A stretch of 64,000 nucleotides of DNA from Barthelona sp. PCE. Lineage: Eukaryota; Metamonada: BaSk clade. Under the pieces are notes generated by a model. That model made no database searches. It was not told the DNA's origin and saw only the letters and a list, made by a program, of their open reading frames with translations. Below are positions 48,979 through 59,415 of the stretch, in pieces (position 1 is the first letter of the stretch; each line of letters starts with the position of its first letter). The stretch lies in assembly GCA_040285745.1 (NCBI GenBank), contig JAUFOR010000002.1, forward strand, positions 2,064,581 to 2,128,580, written 5' to 3'. Both the position numbers and the translations under genes were made by a program.

Positions 48979-51117
48979 ATGACTGCAATGAGAAGGGAGG
49001 GAGCGGGTCATGTACCAGTAGATATTGGTGAAAATACCTCTATCTTGCTTATAAATCAAGATTCATTTATTGTTGCTCATGAAGATGGAAATAGCTTTGT
49101 TTTTGACACAGTCGGTGCCAGAAAGATATTAGACATTCACATGGAGTATCATAGTCTGGAAACCCCTGGTTGTTTACATTTCGTTAGGTGTTTTTCAGAC
49201 TCAAGTGTTTTGGCAGTAATCGATGGTACGAACATTAATTTTGTGACAGGTGACAATATGTCAACACACAAGTACGTAATTGAAGGTCAAGCAGGTCTGA
49301 AATTCAGGAGAGCATTCCTATTAGATTTGCATGTGATTGTTTTCGAAATGAACCACACATTAAAAATTGTTTATTTCGATGATGAGTACCGGTCTACAGC
49401 AGTTAAACATATGGACTGGTGTACTGAAGAAGAGTACCAGCATTATCGTTACGGTTACAGGAACGTTTTAACCTTGGACAGCATTGCCTTTTGCAACGGA
49501 AAAGAGTTGGTGATATCACCAGCCATGTTACAGCGATGTGATGCTGATTTCGAGCTGACGCCTCGCGTTTTGGGGTTCACATCTCTGATGAGCGAAGATC
49601 GTGAACTCAGTGTGTTGCCTCTCGGTAATACAGATGGTTTCTTAACGTACAAATGGGGGGACAGTTGCGTTTCAGACATGACGCTGTGGCACTATGTAGA
49701 CAACGAGTTGGTTCCCATTAGTGTCTCTGATATGGTTGGCCCGATCATGATGCCATCTGAGTTGAAGGCAGTGGACGCATTCATGTCATTGTCTGCTATC
49801 GACCCCCCACGTCGTGTGGATGTTGTTGAGTTTTCTATGGAGATGAAGCGGATTAAGTTACTGTTTGAGTGCAAACGTGGAAAACAGCATTACCGTATGT
49901 TAACAGCCACAGCCGGAGAGGATTCTAGATTTGACATTCTTACCGGTTTAGATATGGTCTCTGATTTCTATCTTCCCTACACACCCTTCAAAACCGAGTT
50001 TTACGGTTTAAATCCTTTTGCGTTCTGTTTCGACAGGGAGAGAAGAAAAGTGCTTCAAGGAAAACTGTTTCCTTTCGATTTCAGTGCCCCTAGGTTATTT
50101 GACTTGGATAAGATGAACAGCTGTGCGCACAATGGTGTGTTTTACTGCAACGATAATGGGGTTTCCTTTTTTGATTTTGATAACTGTATTTTGTTTCATA
50201 CAAGCGTTATGCCTCACATAGTTAAAGACTGTGGGGCCCACCTGTTCCCCCAAAAGGAGTGGTACATTGCTTCAGCCGGAGATACAGTTATTCATATTCA
50301 GGGAAGTGATAAGTTCGTGTACTTGAAGAAAGACCAACATATCCTTGAAGAACCATTTTGGCAGTTCAAGACGAACGACACCTGCTCTTTGATCGGTCAT
50401 GCGGAACCAAGAAACCTGATAGCGAGTTATCCACGCGGTGGCGGATTGAGGTTCATCGATGCTTCGACGGGCGAGATAAACGACATTGCTGCAATCATTC
50501 ACCGCTTTTATAAGCTGCTAGAGTACAAATTTGAGCATTTCATATTCCAGAGTTCTACCGAATATTATGTTGCGAGTTTATCGGACGGAGAGTGGGATGT
50601 GCGAAAGTCACACTGCGTTGAATGTGACAGGGATTCTACCGTGACATATAACGCTGATAGAGCCGGTCCGACCTGTTACTCGGTCCATAACCGGTATGGA
50701 AGGGGAGAAAGCTTTGATTTGTTTTTTGATAATTGCTTTATTAAGGTTAAGTGCAAGTTTCACTGTTTTCTAGATTCAAATCTTGTGCTAATTGACACTG
50801 GTATATTCTCATTCGATGAAAGTGGACTTCATTCTCAGCTAAAATTTGAACACTATGACCCTTCATTAAAAGTATGGTCGGGTTTTGCCTTTAAGAGTGG
50901 CTCAAATTTCTTCTATGACAGAGAGTCCAAACAATTGCGTATCTTTGTGTATGACGAAGGCATTCATTCCTTTAAAAGGTTTAATATTTCAATTGAGCAC
51001 AACAGTGTATCAGAAGTGTACGTTCATGTTTTTGAGTTGCGTGATTGGCTCCAAAAAGCTGAGATCAGATCTTTCCCTCACGTTGACCTTGACTATACGA
51101 ACAAAAGGGTGAGATAA
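48979..51117 (+). CDS. Large beta-rich protein (712 residues), unknown family
   Basis: The whole protein alternates short hydrophobic strands and acidic or aromatic turns, with recurring patterns such as FFDFDNCILFH and YIASAGDTVIHIQ, consistent with two beta-propellers. No signal peptide, membrane segment or enzyme motif. Its last 45 residues (LRIFVYDEGIHSFKRF, then VFELRDWLQKAEIRSF) resemble the C-terminal end of the 691-residue neighbour (ILKTYNVDKDPES, then FHLPSFMAEASIFEY), suggesting distant relationship. It converges with that gene 45 bases away. The cluster suggests a local tandem-inverted expansion. Function unknown. Confidence 0.65.
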   Translation: MTAMRREGAGHVPVDIGENTSILLINQDSFIVAHEDGNSFVFDTVGARKILDIHMEYHSLETPGCLHFVRCFSDSSVLAVIDGTNINFVTGDNMSTHKYVIEGQAGLKFRRAFLLDLHVIVFEMNHTLKIVYFDDEYRSTAVKHMDWCTEEEYQHYRYGYRNVLTLDSIAFCNGKELVISPAMLQRCDADFELTPRVLGFTSLMSEDRELSVLPLGNTDGFLTYKWGDSCVSDMTLWHYVDNELVPISVSDMVGPIMMPSELKAVDAFMSLSAIDPPRRVDVVEFSMEMKRIKLLFECKRGKQHYRMLTATAGEDSRFDILTGLDMVSDFYLPYTPFKTEFYGLNPFAFCFDRERRKVLQGKLFPFDFSAPRLFDLDKMNSCAHNGVFYCNDNGVSFFDFDNCILFHTSVMPHIVKDCGAHLFPQKEWYIASAGDTVIHIQGSDKFVYLKKDQHILEEPFWQFKTNDTCSLIGHAEPRNLIASYPRGGGLRFIDASTGEINDIAAIIHRFYKLLEYKFEHFIFQSSTEYYVASLSDGEWDVRKSHCVECDRDSTVTYNADRAGPTCYSVHNRYGRGESFDLFFDNCFIKVKCKFHCFLDSNLVLIDTGIFSFDESGLHSQLKFEHYDPSLKVWSGFAFKSGSNFFYDRESKQLRIFVYDEGIHSFKRFNISIEHNSVSEVYVHVFELRDWLQKAEIRSFPHVDLDYTNKRVR

Positions 51118-51162
51118 GATATCACATTCTGAATTTAAAAAAAAAATTACTCTTTGTTATGA

Positions 51163-53238
51163 TCATGGTAATTGATACTCAAAGATGGACGCCTCCGCCA
51201 TGAAAGATGGAAGGTGAAATGTTTCGACTGTGGGATTCATCGATTCCGGGTCTTTATCAACGTTATATGTTTTTAAAATCATTGTCTTGGTTTCTTCTTC
51301 GTAAGACATATCTTGAACAGTGTTATTGGGTAGATTTGGATCGTGGCTTATCTTCATATCAGGAGAATATGGTAAATTGTCGTTTCTGAAAAAACGCGTC
51401 TTAATTGCACCTGCTTTGACATATGCTTCAATGATACCATCCTTAACGTGCATGTACGAATCTCCCACGAAATCTCGAAAAAAGTTGCCTTCCTCAATTT
51501 GTTCATGTTTGTAATACTGAAAAAGCAGAACAGGCTCTAAGTATCTTTCTGTTGACCAATCTAAACAATGTAAATGCTGTGTTTCTGCATTTATACTACC
51601 TGTGTATACAACAAACAGTTGATGATCAGCTGTTGCAGCCAATGGACGAGGATTGAAAAACACGTAACGAATATATTCGTTACGTTCACAAATAATGTGC
51701 TTTTGAATATCCACAACATACCCGTTAATATTGAACCGAAAGAAATGGATTGCATTACTACACAGAATACACGCTGAATTATCAATATGTGAACCATGAG
51801 CACTTCTAACGGAAATATTCGGAGGAAGCTCCAAAATCACCTTACTGCCTAAATAAACCAAGCATGTATTATCTTCACGATAGTCAACATTAACGGGCAA
51901 CCCTTGAATAAAACCAAAGTGTTTAGTGCCACAATGAGGTAAAATGGTTGTTGTGATGGGCATGGATTCTGGCCCACGCCAGTGAATTTTGATGTAAAAC
52001 TCACCTTCTTCACTATGTTTCCATGCCACTACAAAAAAATCATCTCCTTCATCTGGTTGAACTGATTGGATCTCGTAGTTCGTACGTGATATACCCTTCA
52101 GAATAACAAGCTTCCTTTCTTTAAAACTGATGTAAAAATCATCATACACTTCCGCTATTCCATCAAAAAAAATTCCTGTTGGATTAAGACTTTTTAAATG
52201 CACAACCTCATTACCAACCTCACTGAATTTGATTGGGCCATAACGTCTTCTTCTATTCGCACCAAATAAAACACAACCTTCATCATGAAAGTAATTATCG
52301 TTCAAATCTATATGCTTCAAGTCATTGCAAAGTACATTATTAAGCTTCATTTCACCCTCTGACATCGTTAATTCACCGTTTTCGATATGAATCACCGTAA
52401 AACTTGATCCAATGAATACCATAGACAGAACATCTTGGGTGAGCGTTAATAATGCAAAATTTGAGTTTCTGTTTAAAAACAAGCCCTTAAGCTGCGGAAA
52501 CCTTTTTGTCAAGTTAACTCGGTTCCTTTGACTGTCAAATATTATTAGTTCATCAATTTCTTGATCGCGAAACCTGACTGAGCAAATACAATTACAATTT
52601 AAACAGTAAAAACAGTTAATTATCTCATGTATGTGCTCAATATCAGGTTCATGTGACTCGTCCATGTCATCAACAGAAAAATTGTAATGCCATATGGAAT
52701 CATCTTGGCAATTCCTCAACAAAATGTAGTTTGGAGTTCTCACCGAAATTGAGTAATATTCTCCAAGACATCTATAATCATAGGTTATAACATTTAATAT
52801 GTAGGATTGTATCACTCTTCTATTATTAACGGTTTCCCTAATGGCGAATAATAGATGATTTTCATCCATCGGAATTATTCTGCTTGATAGACTTTTGATC
52901 ATCGGAAACGGAAAGGGTATTCTCCTGCTTATATGTTCATCGCTCATGATATCATTAAACAATAAAATATCAAGATGGGTTAAAAAGTTACTGTCATAAA
53001 GCTCGTCAATTATCATGTAAGATTCTCCAGCTTTTAATTTGGATGTGTACTTAAGAGGCTCACCCGTGTCCTCCACATACCCAGCAAAGTCCTTGCCTTC
53101 AATGGCGCTTTCAATGAGGCTGATATCTTTGTTTTCTCTTGATGAAAGCAATCTTACGCCCTGGCCCTCAAATATAAGCTGCCCCTCAGGATACGCCTTC
53201 ATTACAAGGTCATCCTCGAATTTACGAACCCTGGGCAT
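51163..53238 (-). CDS. Beta-rich family protein, intact copy (691 residues)
   Basis: The protein begins MPRVRKFEDDLVMKAYPEG and is beta-rich to its end, probably a double beta-propeller. A central CysCys pair (NCFYCLNCNCICS) near 210 is the only Cys cluster. Diagnostic family blocks are LLTLTQDVLSMVF, HFDEGC-type FHDEGCVLFGA, YGPIKF, LHCLDWSTERYLEP and ILKTYNVDKDPES. It is the only undamaged member here; the copy at 55008-57064 is frameshifted, and the copy at 8863-10259 is truncated. It is divergent from the 474-residue gene with only 65 bases between start codons. Function unknown; no domain recognised. Confidence 0.7.
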   Translation of the reverse strand: MPRVRKFEDDLVMKAYPEGQLIFEGQGVRLLSSRENKDISLIESAIEGKDFAGYVEDTGEPLKYTSKLKAGESYMIIDELYDSNFLTHLDILLFNDIMSDEHISRRIPFPFPMIKSLSSRIIPMDENHLLFAIRETVNNRRVIQSYILNVITYDYRCLGEYYSISVRTPNYILLRNCQDDSIWHYNFSVDDMDESHEPDIEHIHEIINCFYCLNCNCICSVRFRDQEIDELIIFDSQRNRVNLTKRFPQLKGLFLNRNSNFALLTLTQDVLSMVFIGSSFTVIHIENGELTMSEGEMKLNNVLCNDLKHIDLNDNYFHDEGCVLFGANRRRRYGPIKFSEVGNEVVHLKSLNPTGIFFDGIAEVYDDFYISFKERKLVILKGISRTNYEIQSVQPDEGDDFFVVAWKHSEEGEFYIKIHWRGPESMPITTTILPHCGTKHFGFIQGLPVNVDYREDNTCLVYLGSKVILELPPNISVRSAHGSHIDNSACILCSNAIHFFRFNINGYVVDIQKHIICERNEYIRYVFFNPRPLAATADHQLFVVYTGSINAETQHLHCLDWSTERYLEPVLLFQYYKHEQIEEGNFFRDFVGDSYMHVKDGIIEAYVKAGAIKTRFFRNDNLPYSPDMKISHDPNLPNNTVQDMSYEEETKTMILKTYNVDKDPESMNPTVETFHLPSFMAEASIFEYQLP

Positions 53239-53274
53239 GTGGATGTGGTGAGAATTCCTGAAACAATGAACAAA

Positions 53275-53285
53275 TTTTCATAACC
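53275..53285 (+). promoter_or_regulatory. Initiator-like TTTTCATAACC
   Basis: Shared core with SGTA and dyskerin motifs; 18 bases before the ATG at 53304, in a 65-base space between divergent genes. Confidence 0.4.
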
Positions 53286-53303
53286 TCTTTCAGCTCGAAA
53301 TTT

Positions 53304-54728
53304 ATGAGCAGAAATGCATCGAGAGCACGAAAAATCGCGGATATAGCCCGGGAGGCGCCCAATTACGCTTCAAAATGCACGTTCAAACACGTTCATATCT
53401 TGCTCTCCCCGTCTGACGGCGGTGCGTGGAAAGTTACCCTGCACTCGAGCACAGGGGGCACGTTCATCGACACGCAGCTTAACAACGACGTGTCATCACT
53501 CATCAACGGAACAAATCCTGAAAAGGTCTTGATGTCGTGCGGTGACACGTACGGAGCCATCGGTATCGTCAACAATAGCAACAGAGATGGGGTGTGCGAG
53601 ACGCACTTTGTTACTTTCACATACAACGATGATGGTATTGAAATTCTGAACCGTGTCGTTGTTCCGGAAGTTTGCACTCACATGTGCGTGTATGACAGGA
53701 ATCTGGGCATCATCGGTGCTAACCAAAACGTCATAACCACTTACTTAGTACTTAACGACGGATCGCTCGTGAACAGAACCGAGCACCATCTTCCGTTTCC
53801 GATTATAAGTTTTTTCCTTTGCCCCCACAACTGGGTGATCGCCACCAAGCATCTGCATCTGAATGAGTCTATTATCGGCCTTTACAATATAGATTCTGGA
53901 GAGCATACGACTCTTCCGCATATTGTGACTGAGCTGGACATTTCTATCTCAGCGAGCAACAGCTATTCGTTTGATGCCTGTAACATGGCAATGCGCGATG
54001 AGATTGTGTTTGTGACGCTTTCGTTTCCAAACAAGGAGATGTACACAATGAGCACTGCTAATGCTAACCAAAAGTACGAGACAACGGATGAATTGAGGAT
54101 GAATTCCATTTCCAGTGAGGATTACCAAACGCTAACAGTCGCTGATATAATTGAACCCAGTGCACCTTCATTTGGAGGAAGCGTTTCTGTGTGCGTTGAT
54201 CTGGAACCGAAGCCTAAGAAGCAAAAACAACCAGAAAAGTCATTGCCCTCAATAGCTGCAACAATGCATGCGGCTGCGAACCGGAAGATGGGGGAAGGTG
54301 ATGGGAAGGTGCTTACCAGAGATGGCAGCTTTGAATTGATGTCCAATGACGGAAAATTGATCTTAGTTAATGATGTCACAGGAGAGAGTTTTTCAACTGT
54401 AGAGGTTTATGAACCTGATGCTGCATATTTGATGAGGGTAAATGAACATTATATGGTTATTTGTGCCAATGTACCAAACTTTGAGGTTATCGGTTACAGT
54501 ACTCTTTATTTGTATGGAATTAGCAAGAACGGATGTTTTAAAATTGGCAAGAGATTTTTTGGTAACAAAGTCATTTCTGCAAAGTTTAGCCACAAAAACA
54601 GCATTTTTTTGGAATTTCCTTTAAACAAAATACATGCAAACATAACCATGCAAGGTTTAACCAATTTGGAGTATTCCCATAAGCCTATTGAGGATTGTGA
54701 AAAATGTACATTATATTCATTTTTATAG
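53304..54728 (+). CDS. Beta-rich protein with basic linker (474 residues), unknown family
   Basis: The first 300 residues look like a beta-propeller (KVTLHSSTGGTFIDTQ, YGAIGIVNNS, FFLCPHNWVIATKHLH). A Lys/Pro-rich linker near 300-310 (EPKPKKQKQPEK) could be a nuclear localisation signal. A second beta-rich part fills about 325-474. The first half uses more GC-rich codons than the second, where codons become AT-rich after about 54300; the gene may be a mosaic, or the 3' part may be evolving under weaker constraint. Function unknown. Confidence 0.62.
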   Translation: MSRNASRARKIADIAREAPNYASKCTFKHVHILLSPSDGGAWKVTLHSSTGGTFIDTQLNNDVSSLINGTNPEKVLMSCGDTYGAIGIVNNSNRDGVCETHFVTFTYNDDGIEILNRVVVPEVCTHMCVYDRNLGIIGANQNVITTYLVLNDGSLVNRTEHHLPFPIISFFLCPHNWVIATKHLHLNESIIGLYNIDSGEHTTLPHIVTELDISISASNSYSFDACNMAMRDEIVFVTLSFPNKEMYTMSTANANQKYETTDELRMNSISSEDYQTLTVADIIEPSAPSFGGSVSVCVDLEPKPKKQKQPEKSLPSIAATMHAAANRKMGEGDGKVLTRDGSFELMSNDGKLILVNDVTGESFSTVEVYEPDAAYLMRVNEHYMVICANVPNFEVIGYSTLYLYGISKNGCFKIGKRFFGNKVISAKFSHKNSIFLEFPLNKIHANITMQGLTNLEYSHKPIEDCEKCTLYSFL

Positions 54729-55007
54729 CTTTAGTTGTTATTATTTTTCTAGTATTAATTAAATAAATAAATTGGAACCTTAGGCATGTGAAAAATTGAA
54801 CTACATTTGTTATTCTATTCTTTGTTTACTTTTACCAATTGTACTTGCGGGAATATGTCATTAGGTGTTGCCTGTCAGAAGCAGAAATGAATTATGCTGG
54901 ATTAACAAATTTTGTTTCATTATTACAACAAGTATGGCGTCTTCAACATAAAAGTGTGTCTGTTTTTATGCTAAGGTACTGAGCTATTCATTATTCATCT
55001 GGGCATG
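54729..55007. other. Intergenic, AT-rich
   Basis: 279 bases between two convergent genes with no feature seen. Confidence 0.5.
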
Positions 55008-57064
55008 TTAATCTGGCATATGGTACTCAAAGATGGACGCTTCCGCCAGGAACGATGGAAGGTGGAACGTTTCCACTGTGGGATTCATCGATTCCGTATC
55101 TTCCTCAACATTATACGTTTTCAACACCATTGACTTGGTCTCTCCTTCGTAAATAACTTTCTGAATAGTGTTGTTAGGTAGATTATGATTTTGGCTTAAA
55201 TTCACAATAGGGAAACTATTGTTAGTGAAAAATCTTGTTTTGATAGCACCATCTTCAACGTATGCTTTAATAATACCATGCCATACATGTATGTATGAAT
55301 CACCCACGAAATTAAGGAAAAAGTTACCTTCCTCCGTTCCATCATATGATCTCTTCCAAAGGAGAAAAGGCTCTAAGAAGCTTCCTGTTGACCAATCAAG
55401 ACAATGTAAATGTTGCGTTTCTGCTTCTGCTTCTTCACTGTGTGAATGTACAACAAACAGCTGATGATCAGGTGTTTCAACCAATGGACGAGGGTTGAAG
55501 TAAAAATTAAAATATTCAGATTCAAACACAATGTGATTTTGAACCTCCACGTCATACCCGTTGACATTGAACCGAAAAAAATGGATTGCTCCATAACATA
55601 CAATGCAAGCTGAATTATCAAAATGTGAATCATAAACTTTTCTAACTTTCACATTCGGTGGAAATTCAAAAATCATCTTTTCTCCCAAATATACCAGACC
55701 ACGGTCAACATTTAAGGGCAACCCTTGAATGAAACCACGGTTTTCAGAGCCACAATGAGGCAAAATGGTTGTGATTGGCTTGGATTCTGAGCCTGTCCAG
55801 CATAATTTGCTATATGCACAACCATGTACCTTTGCGAATACAACAAATTCATCTCCTTCATTTGGTTGAACTGATCGGATCTTACACCCACGCAGCACAA
55901 TAAGTTTCCTTTCTTTGAAAAAAAAGTAACATCTTATCGAAGAGTTATCATCATTCACTTCAGCTATTCCATCAAAAAAAATTCGTTTTGGTTGAAGACT
56001 GTTCAAACTCACAACCTCATTATCAACTGCTCTGAATTTGATTGGGCCATAACGTTCTGGTATTTTATCAACACTATAAAAAACACAATCTTCATCATGA
56101 AAGTAATTATTCAAGTCTATATGCTTCCAGCCATCGCAAATTACGTACTTAAAATTCAGTTTACCCTCTGACATCTTCAATTCACCGTTTTCGATATGAA
56201 CCATTGTGAATCTTGAACCAATGAGTACCATTGACAAAACATTTTGAGTGAGCGTTAATAATGCAAATTTTGAGTTTTCCTTAATATTCAATCCTTTAAG
56301 CTGCGGAAACCTTTCTGTCAAGTTAACTTGGTTCCTCTGACAGTCAAATATTATTAGTTCATCAACTTTCCCATAAGTAACCTGACTGAGAAAATGCAAT
56401 CCGAGTTTAAGCACCCGAAGTGTTCTAAATGAACACCATGCAACTGCTCAATATCAGGTTCATGTGCTTCGTCCATGTCATCAACAGAAAAATTGTAATG
56501 CCATATGGTATCATCTTGGCATTTCTTTAACAAAATGTAGTTTGAATTAATGATTGATTGAAAGCTAGATTGAAAGCTATACTCTCCAAGACATCGATAT
56601 TCATCGGTTAGCACATTTAATATGTAGCACAGAATCACTTGCCTGTTATTAACGGTATAACTAATGGTGAATAGTAGGTGGTTTTCATCCATCGGAAATA
56701 TTCTGCTAATTTGAAACCTTCCTATGTTGTCAAAAGGGAAGCGTATTCTTCTGCTTGTATGTTCATCACTCATGATATGATCAAATAATAAGATATCAAG
56801 ATGGGTTAAAATACGATCTTCAAAAAGCTTTTCGATGATCATGTAAGATTCTCCAGCTTTTAATTTGGATGTGTACTTAAGAGGCTTACACGTATCCTCC
56901 ACATACCCAACAAAGTCCTTGCCTTCAATGGCGCTTTCAATGAGGCTTATATCTTTGTTTTCTCTTGATGAAAGCAATCTTACGCCCTTTCCCTCAAATA
57001 TCATCTGCCCCTCGGGATATGCCTTCATTACAAGGTCATCCTCGAATTTACGAACCCTGGGCAT
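55008..57064 (-). pseudogene. Frameshifted copy of the beta-rich family
   Basis: The minus strand from ATG 57064 encodes MPRVRKFEDDLVMKAYPEGQ and continues, closely matching the intact neighbour, until about 56385 (CIFSVRL), where the frame changes; the rest (VDELIIFDCQRNQVNLTERF through LPNNTIQKVIYEG) is open to 55008 in another frame. A single one-base change after AGGT explains the break. The coding potential is otherwise intact and lightly diverged, so this is either a recent pseudogene or a sequencing error. It has its own initiator-like CTACTTCATTACA just upstream of ATG. Confidence 0.75.
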
Positions 57065-59415
57065 ATATAGCTGTAATGAAGTAGGTGAATATTAAGATAG
57101 CTTGCATATATTAAATATTAGTGCTTGCACGTGGCATATAAAGATGATATAATACACGTGAAGCGTAAACAGAAAGCGCGAATGTGAAACAGGACTGCAT
57201 TCGAATTTCTATCCCCTCACAGATTTATTGATGTGGTTCGCAGGGCTTGTAGCGCGTGACACGTAAGATTGTTGGCACGTGTAGGCATTGGCTTGGTTGT
57301 GGGGCACTTTTTAGCTGCGTTGTGGTACGATTTCAGATATATTTGAGTGTTTTGCAGATGAACTACAACCCAAATTTTATTCTTTTATGGTTTCCTATTT
57401 ATTTTTTGTGTACTATCTTTACTGAAATACTATAAACTTTCAGATGTAAGGACTTGAAGAAGGTAAGCCGCCTTTTGGGACGTGCTTCATTGCACATGCA
57501 TAAGCATTCAGTAAACACCGCTGCATGCGTCACTGGATGCTGGACTGCGCCAAAACTTCTGTTTCCAAATTTTCAGCCAAATTCTCATCAGATTTTCCTG
57601 ATTTACACGATGCCAACCGTAAATCGCGAACGTGAGGACGATGATATCGACGTCCAAACGCCTTTTGAGTATGTGCTGGACTTGAATTATCCAGATACAA
57701 CTCTTTTGGTGGCATTACGAAAGTCATGATGCCAATCTTGTCGCCAAAGATACCAATTTTGGTGACATATAGGAAGAGATCCGGTTGCTGACAGGATGTT
57801 CGACTGATGTATGTTTGTTGAAAGAGACGAAGGTTTAAAAATTGAATAATAAGAGGGAGAATCGAAATTCTATTTTTTATCCAAGGTATCGTTTCAAATG
57901 GATGTACGATATGGATGCTTCATAAGAATATTGTACAACTGCTTATGCTTACAAATCACTAATTTTCAGATTTGTATTTAATCACTCAGTCAGAGAATGT
58001 TGTTTTTAATGTTTTCTATTTCTTTATGTGGAATCGGGATATTGAGATATTTCATATGTTTTTGCAGTATCCCAGTGACACAATGTCTCTCATCATTGAT
58101 TTGCATCATCATGGACAGTGAATAGTGAGAATAACTTGATGGCAATTATGAATATGCACTGCAGCAGTGGAATCAAAGTTTGCTGAGACCGTCAAGTTGG
58201 TACAGCGTGACCCCAGCGTTGTCTTATATCGATAATAAATGCGTGAATATTAAGTTTGAACTTTTTTGAAAACAGAAATGAAAGCATTCTTTTGTCATGA
58301 CTGGTTGGAGCAGCATTTTGAATTCTTTTGAGTAAGCATTTTACCGTGTTATGCATGCGCTCATCCGTTGTAAGCCTGGCATAACTCGGTGCATACAGAG
58401 ATACAGTTGCAGGTTCATGCATGCGGCATCTCTGGCTATTTGAATGTGTTGTGCAATTGGTTAGTATGTGCTTATAAGTGGTGCAGCTCTGGTATAGCAA
58501 TAAATTTGAGCTCAAAGAAAGAAAAAAATGTTGCGCGCACCTGCAATGCTCTGTGCATATTTCCGTCGTGATGGGGTTGATATATATGATATGTATTGCA
58601 GCGTGTAGCAGGACTGCGAGTGGAATCTCAATGGAAAAAAAGATACGTTTTTTCTCGGCGCTGCGTGGCTATTTCTTCATTTCAATCAAGTTTAGTGTTA
58701 GTATATGTGCTTCTTGTGTGTGGAGACCAATTTTGATTGGGAGCGTGAATTCTTAAGAGGAGAAATGAGCTCTTAGAAATTCTCAACTAGAAAGTTACCC
58801 CTAATAAGTCTGCTAATAAAATGAGAGAAATGCTACCGTGGAAATTTGGTTTTGTTAATATTTTTATTAGTATTGGGTGTGAGTTGAGTTTTGGAAACCA
58901 TTAATACGATACATCATAGATGTGATATATACAATAGACATTATCAAATGCAAACTGTAATATATGATTTTATCAGGAATGGACCTTATTCTGATTTCAC
59001 TAATATAATATATTAGCAATTCTTTTAGATATTCGCGTGGAATTTAGTATTTACTAATATTTGTGTTTGTGAACTTTTTGAGTTCGCATCACTATTGTTA
59101 AGATTTTTTTGTGATGCCCAACTTTTGGAATTCACTAATATTTTTATTAGCAATTCGCTTAAAGTGAGCACAAGCGAATTTTTTTATTAGGCGCTAATGA
59201 ATTATATTAGGGAGAAAATGAATAATTGGCGAGAAATCCCCGTTTACTAACATTTTTATTACTAATATTTTTGAGATGGTCAAAACAAATCAAACTCCGC
59301 CGAAACGCGCATAGACCAAAAATCTTGGGTAGTAGTAAATAGTTTATTAGTTTTCGAGCAAGCTGTCCCGGATTCTCGTATGTACTGTTCCTTGGTCTTC
59401 TGCTAACTGTTAGTA
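57065..59415. other. 2.35-kb region with no convincing gene
   Basis: A 39-codon ATG-started frame (57610-57729; MPTVNREREDDDIDVQ) has coding-like composition and is preceded by a pyrimidine-rich stretch, but I cannot support it alone. From 58790 to 59265 the DNA is full of CTAATA/TATTAG elements. The rest is AT-rich without repeats. Confidence 0.5.
58855..59265. repeat. Cluster of CTAATA-TTTT-TATTAG palindromes
   Basis: The perfect 16-base inverted repeat CTAATATTTTTATTAG occurs at 59135-59150; near copies are at 58855-58870 and 59246-59275, with many isolated CTAATA or TATTAG hexamers in between. It flanks the 3' end of the retrotransposon. Confidence 0.55.

Noticed and set aside
57454-58756. 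Several small frames (60-107 codons) on both strands.
   Set aside because: They overlap each other, contain no domains and have composition of random AT-rich DNA. Only the 39-codon frame at 57610 was kept as a remark.
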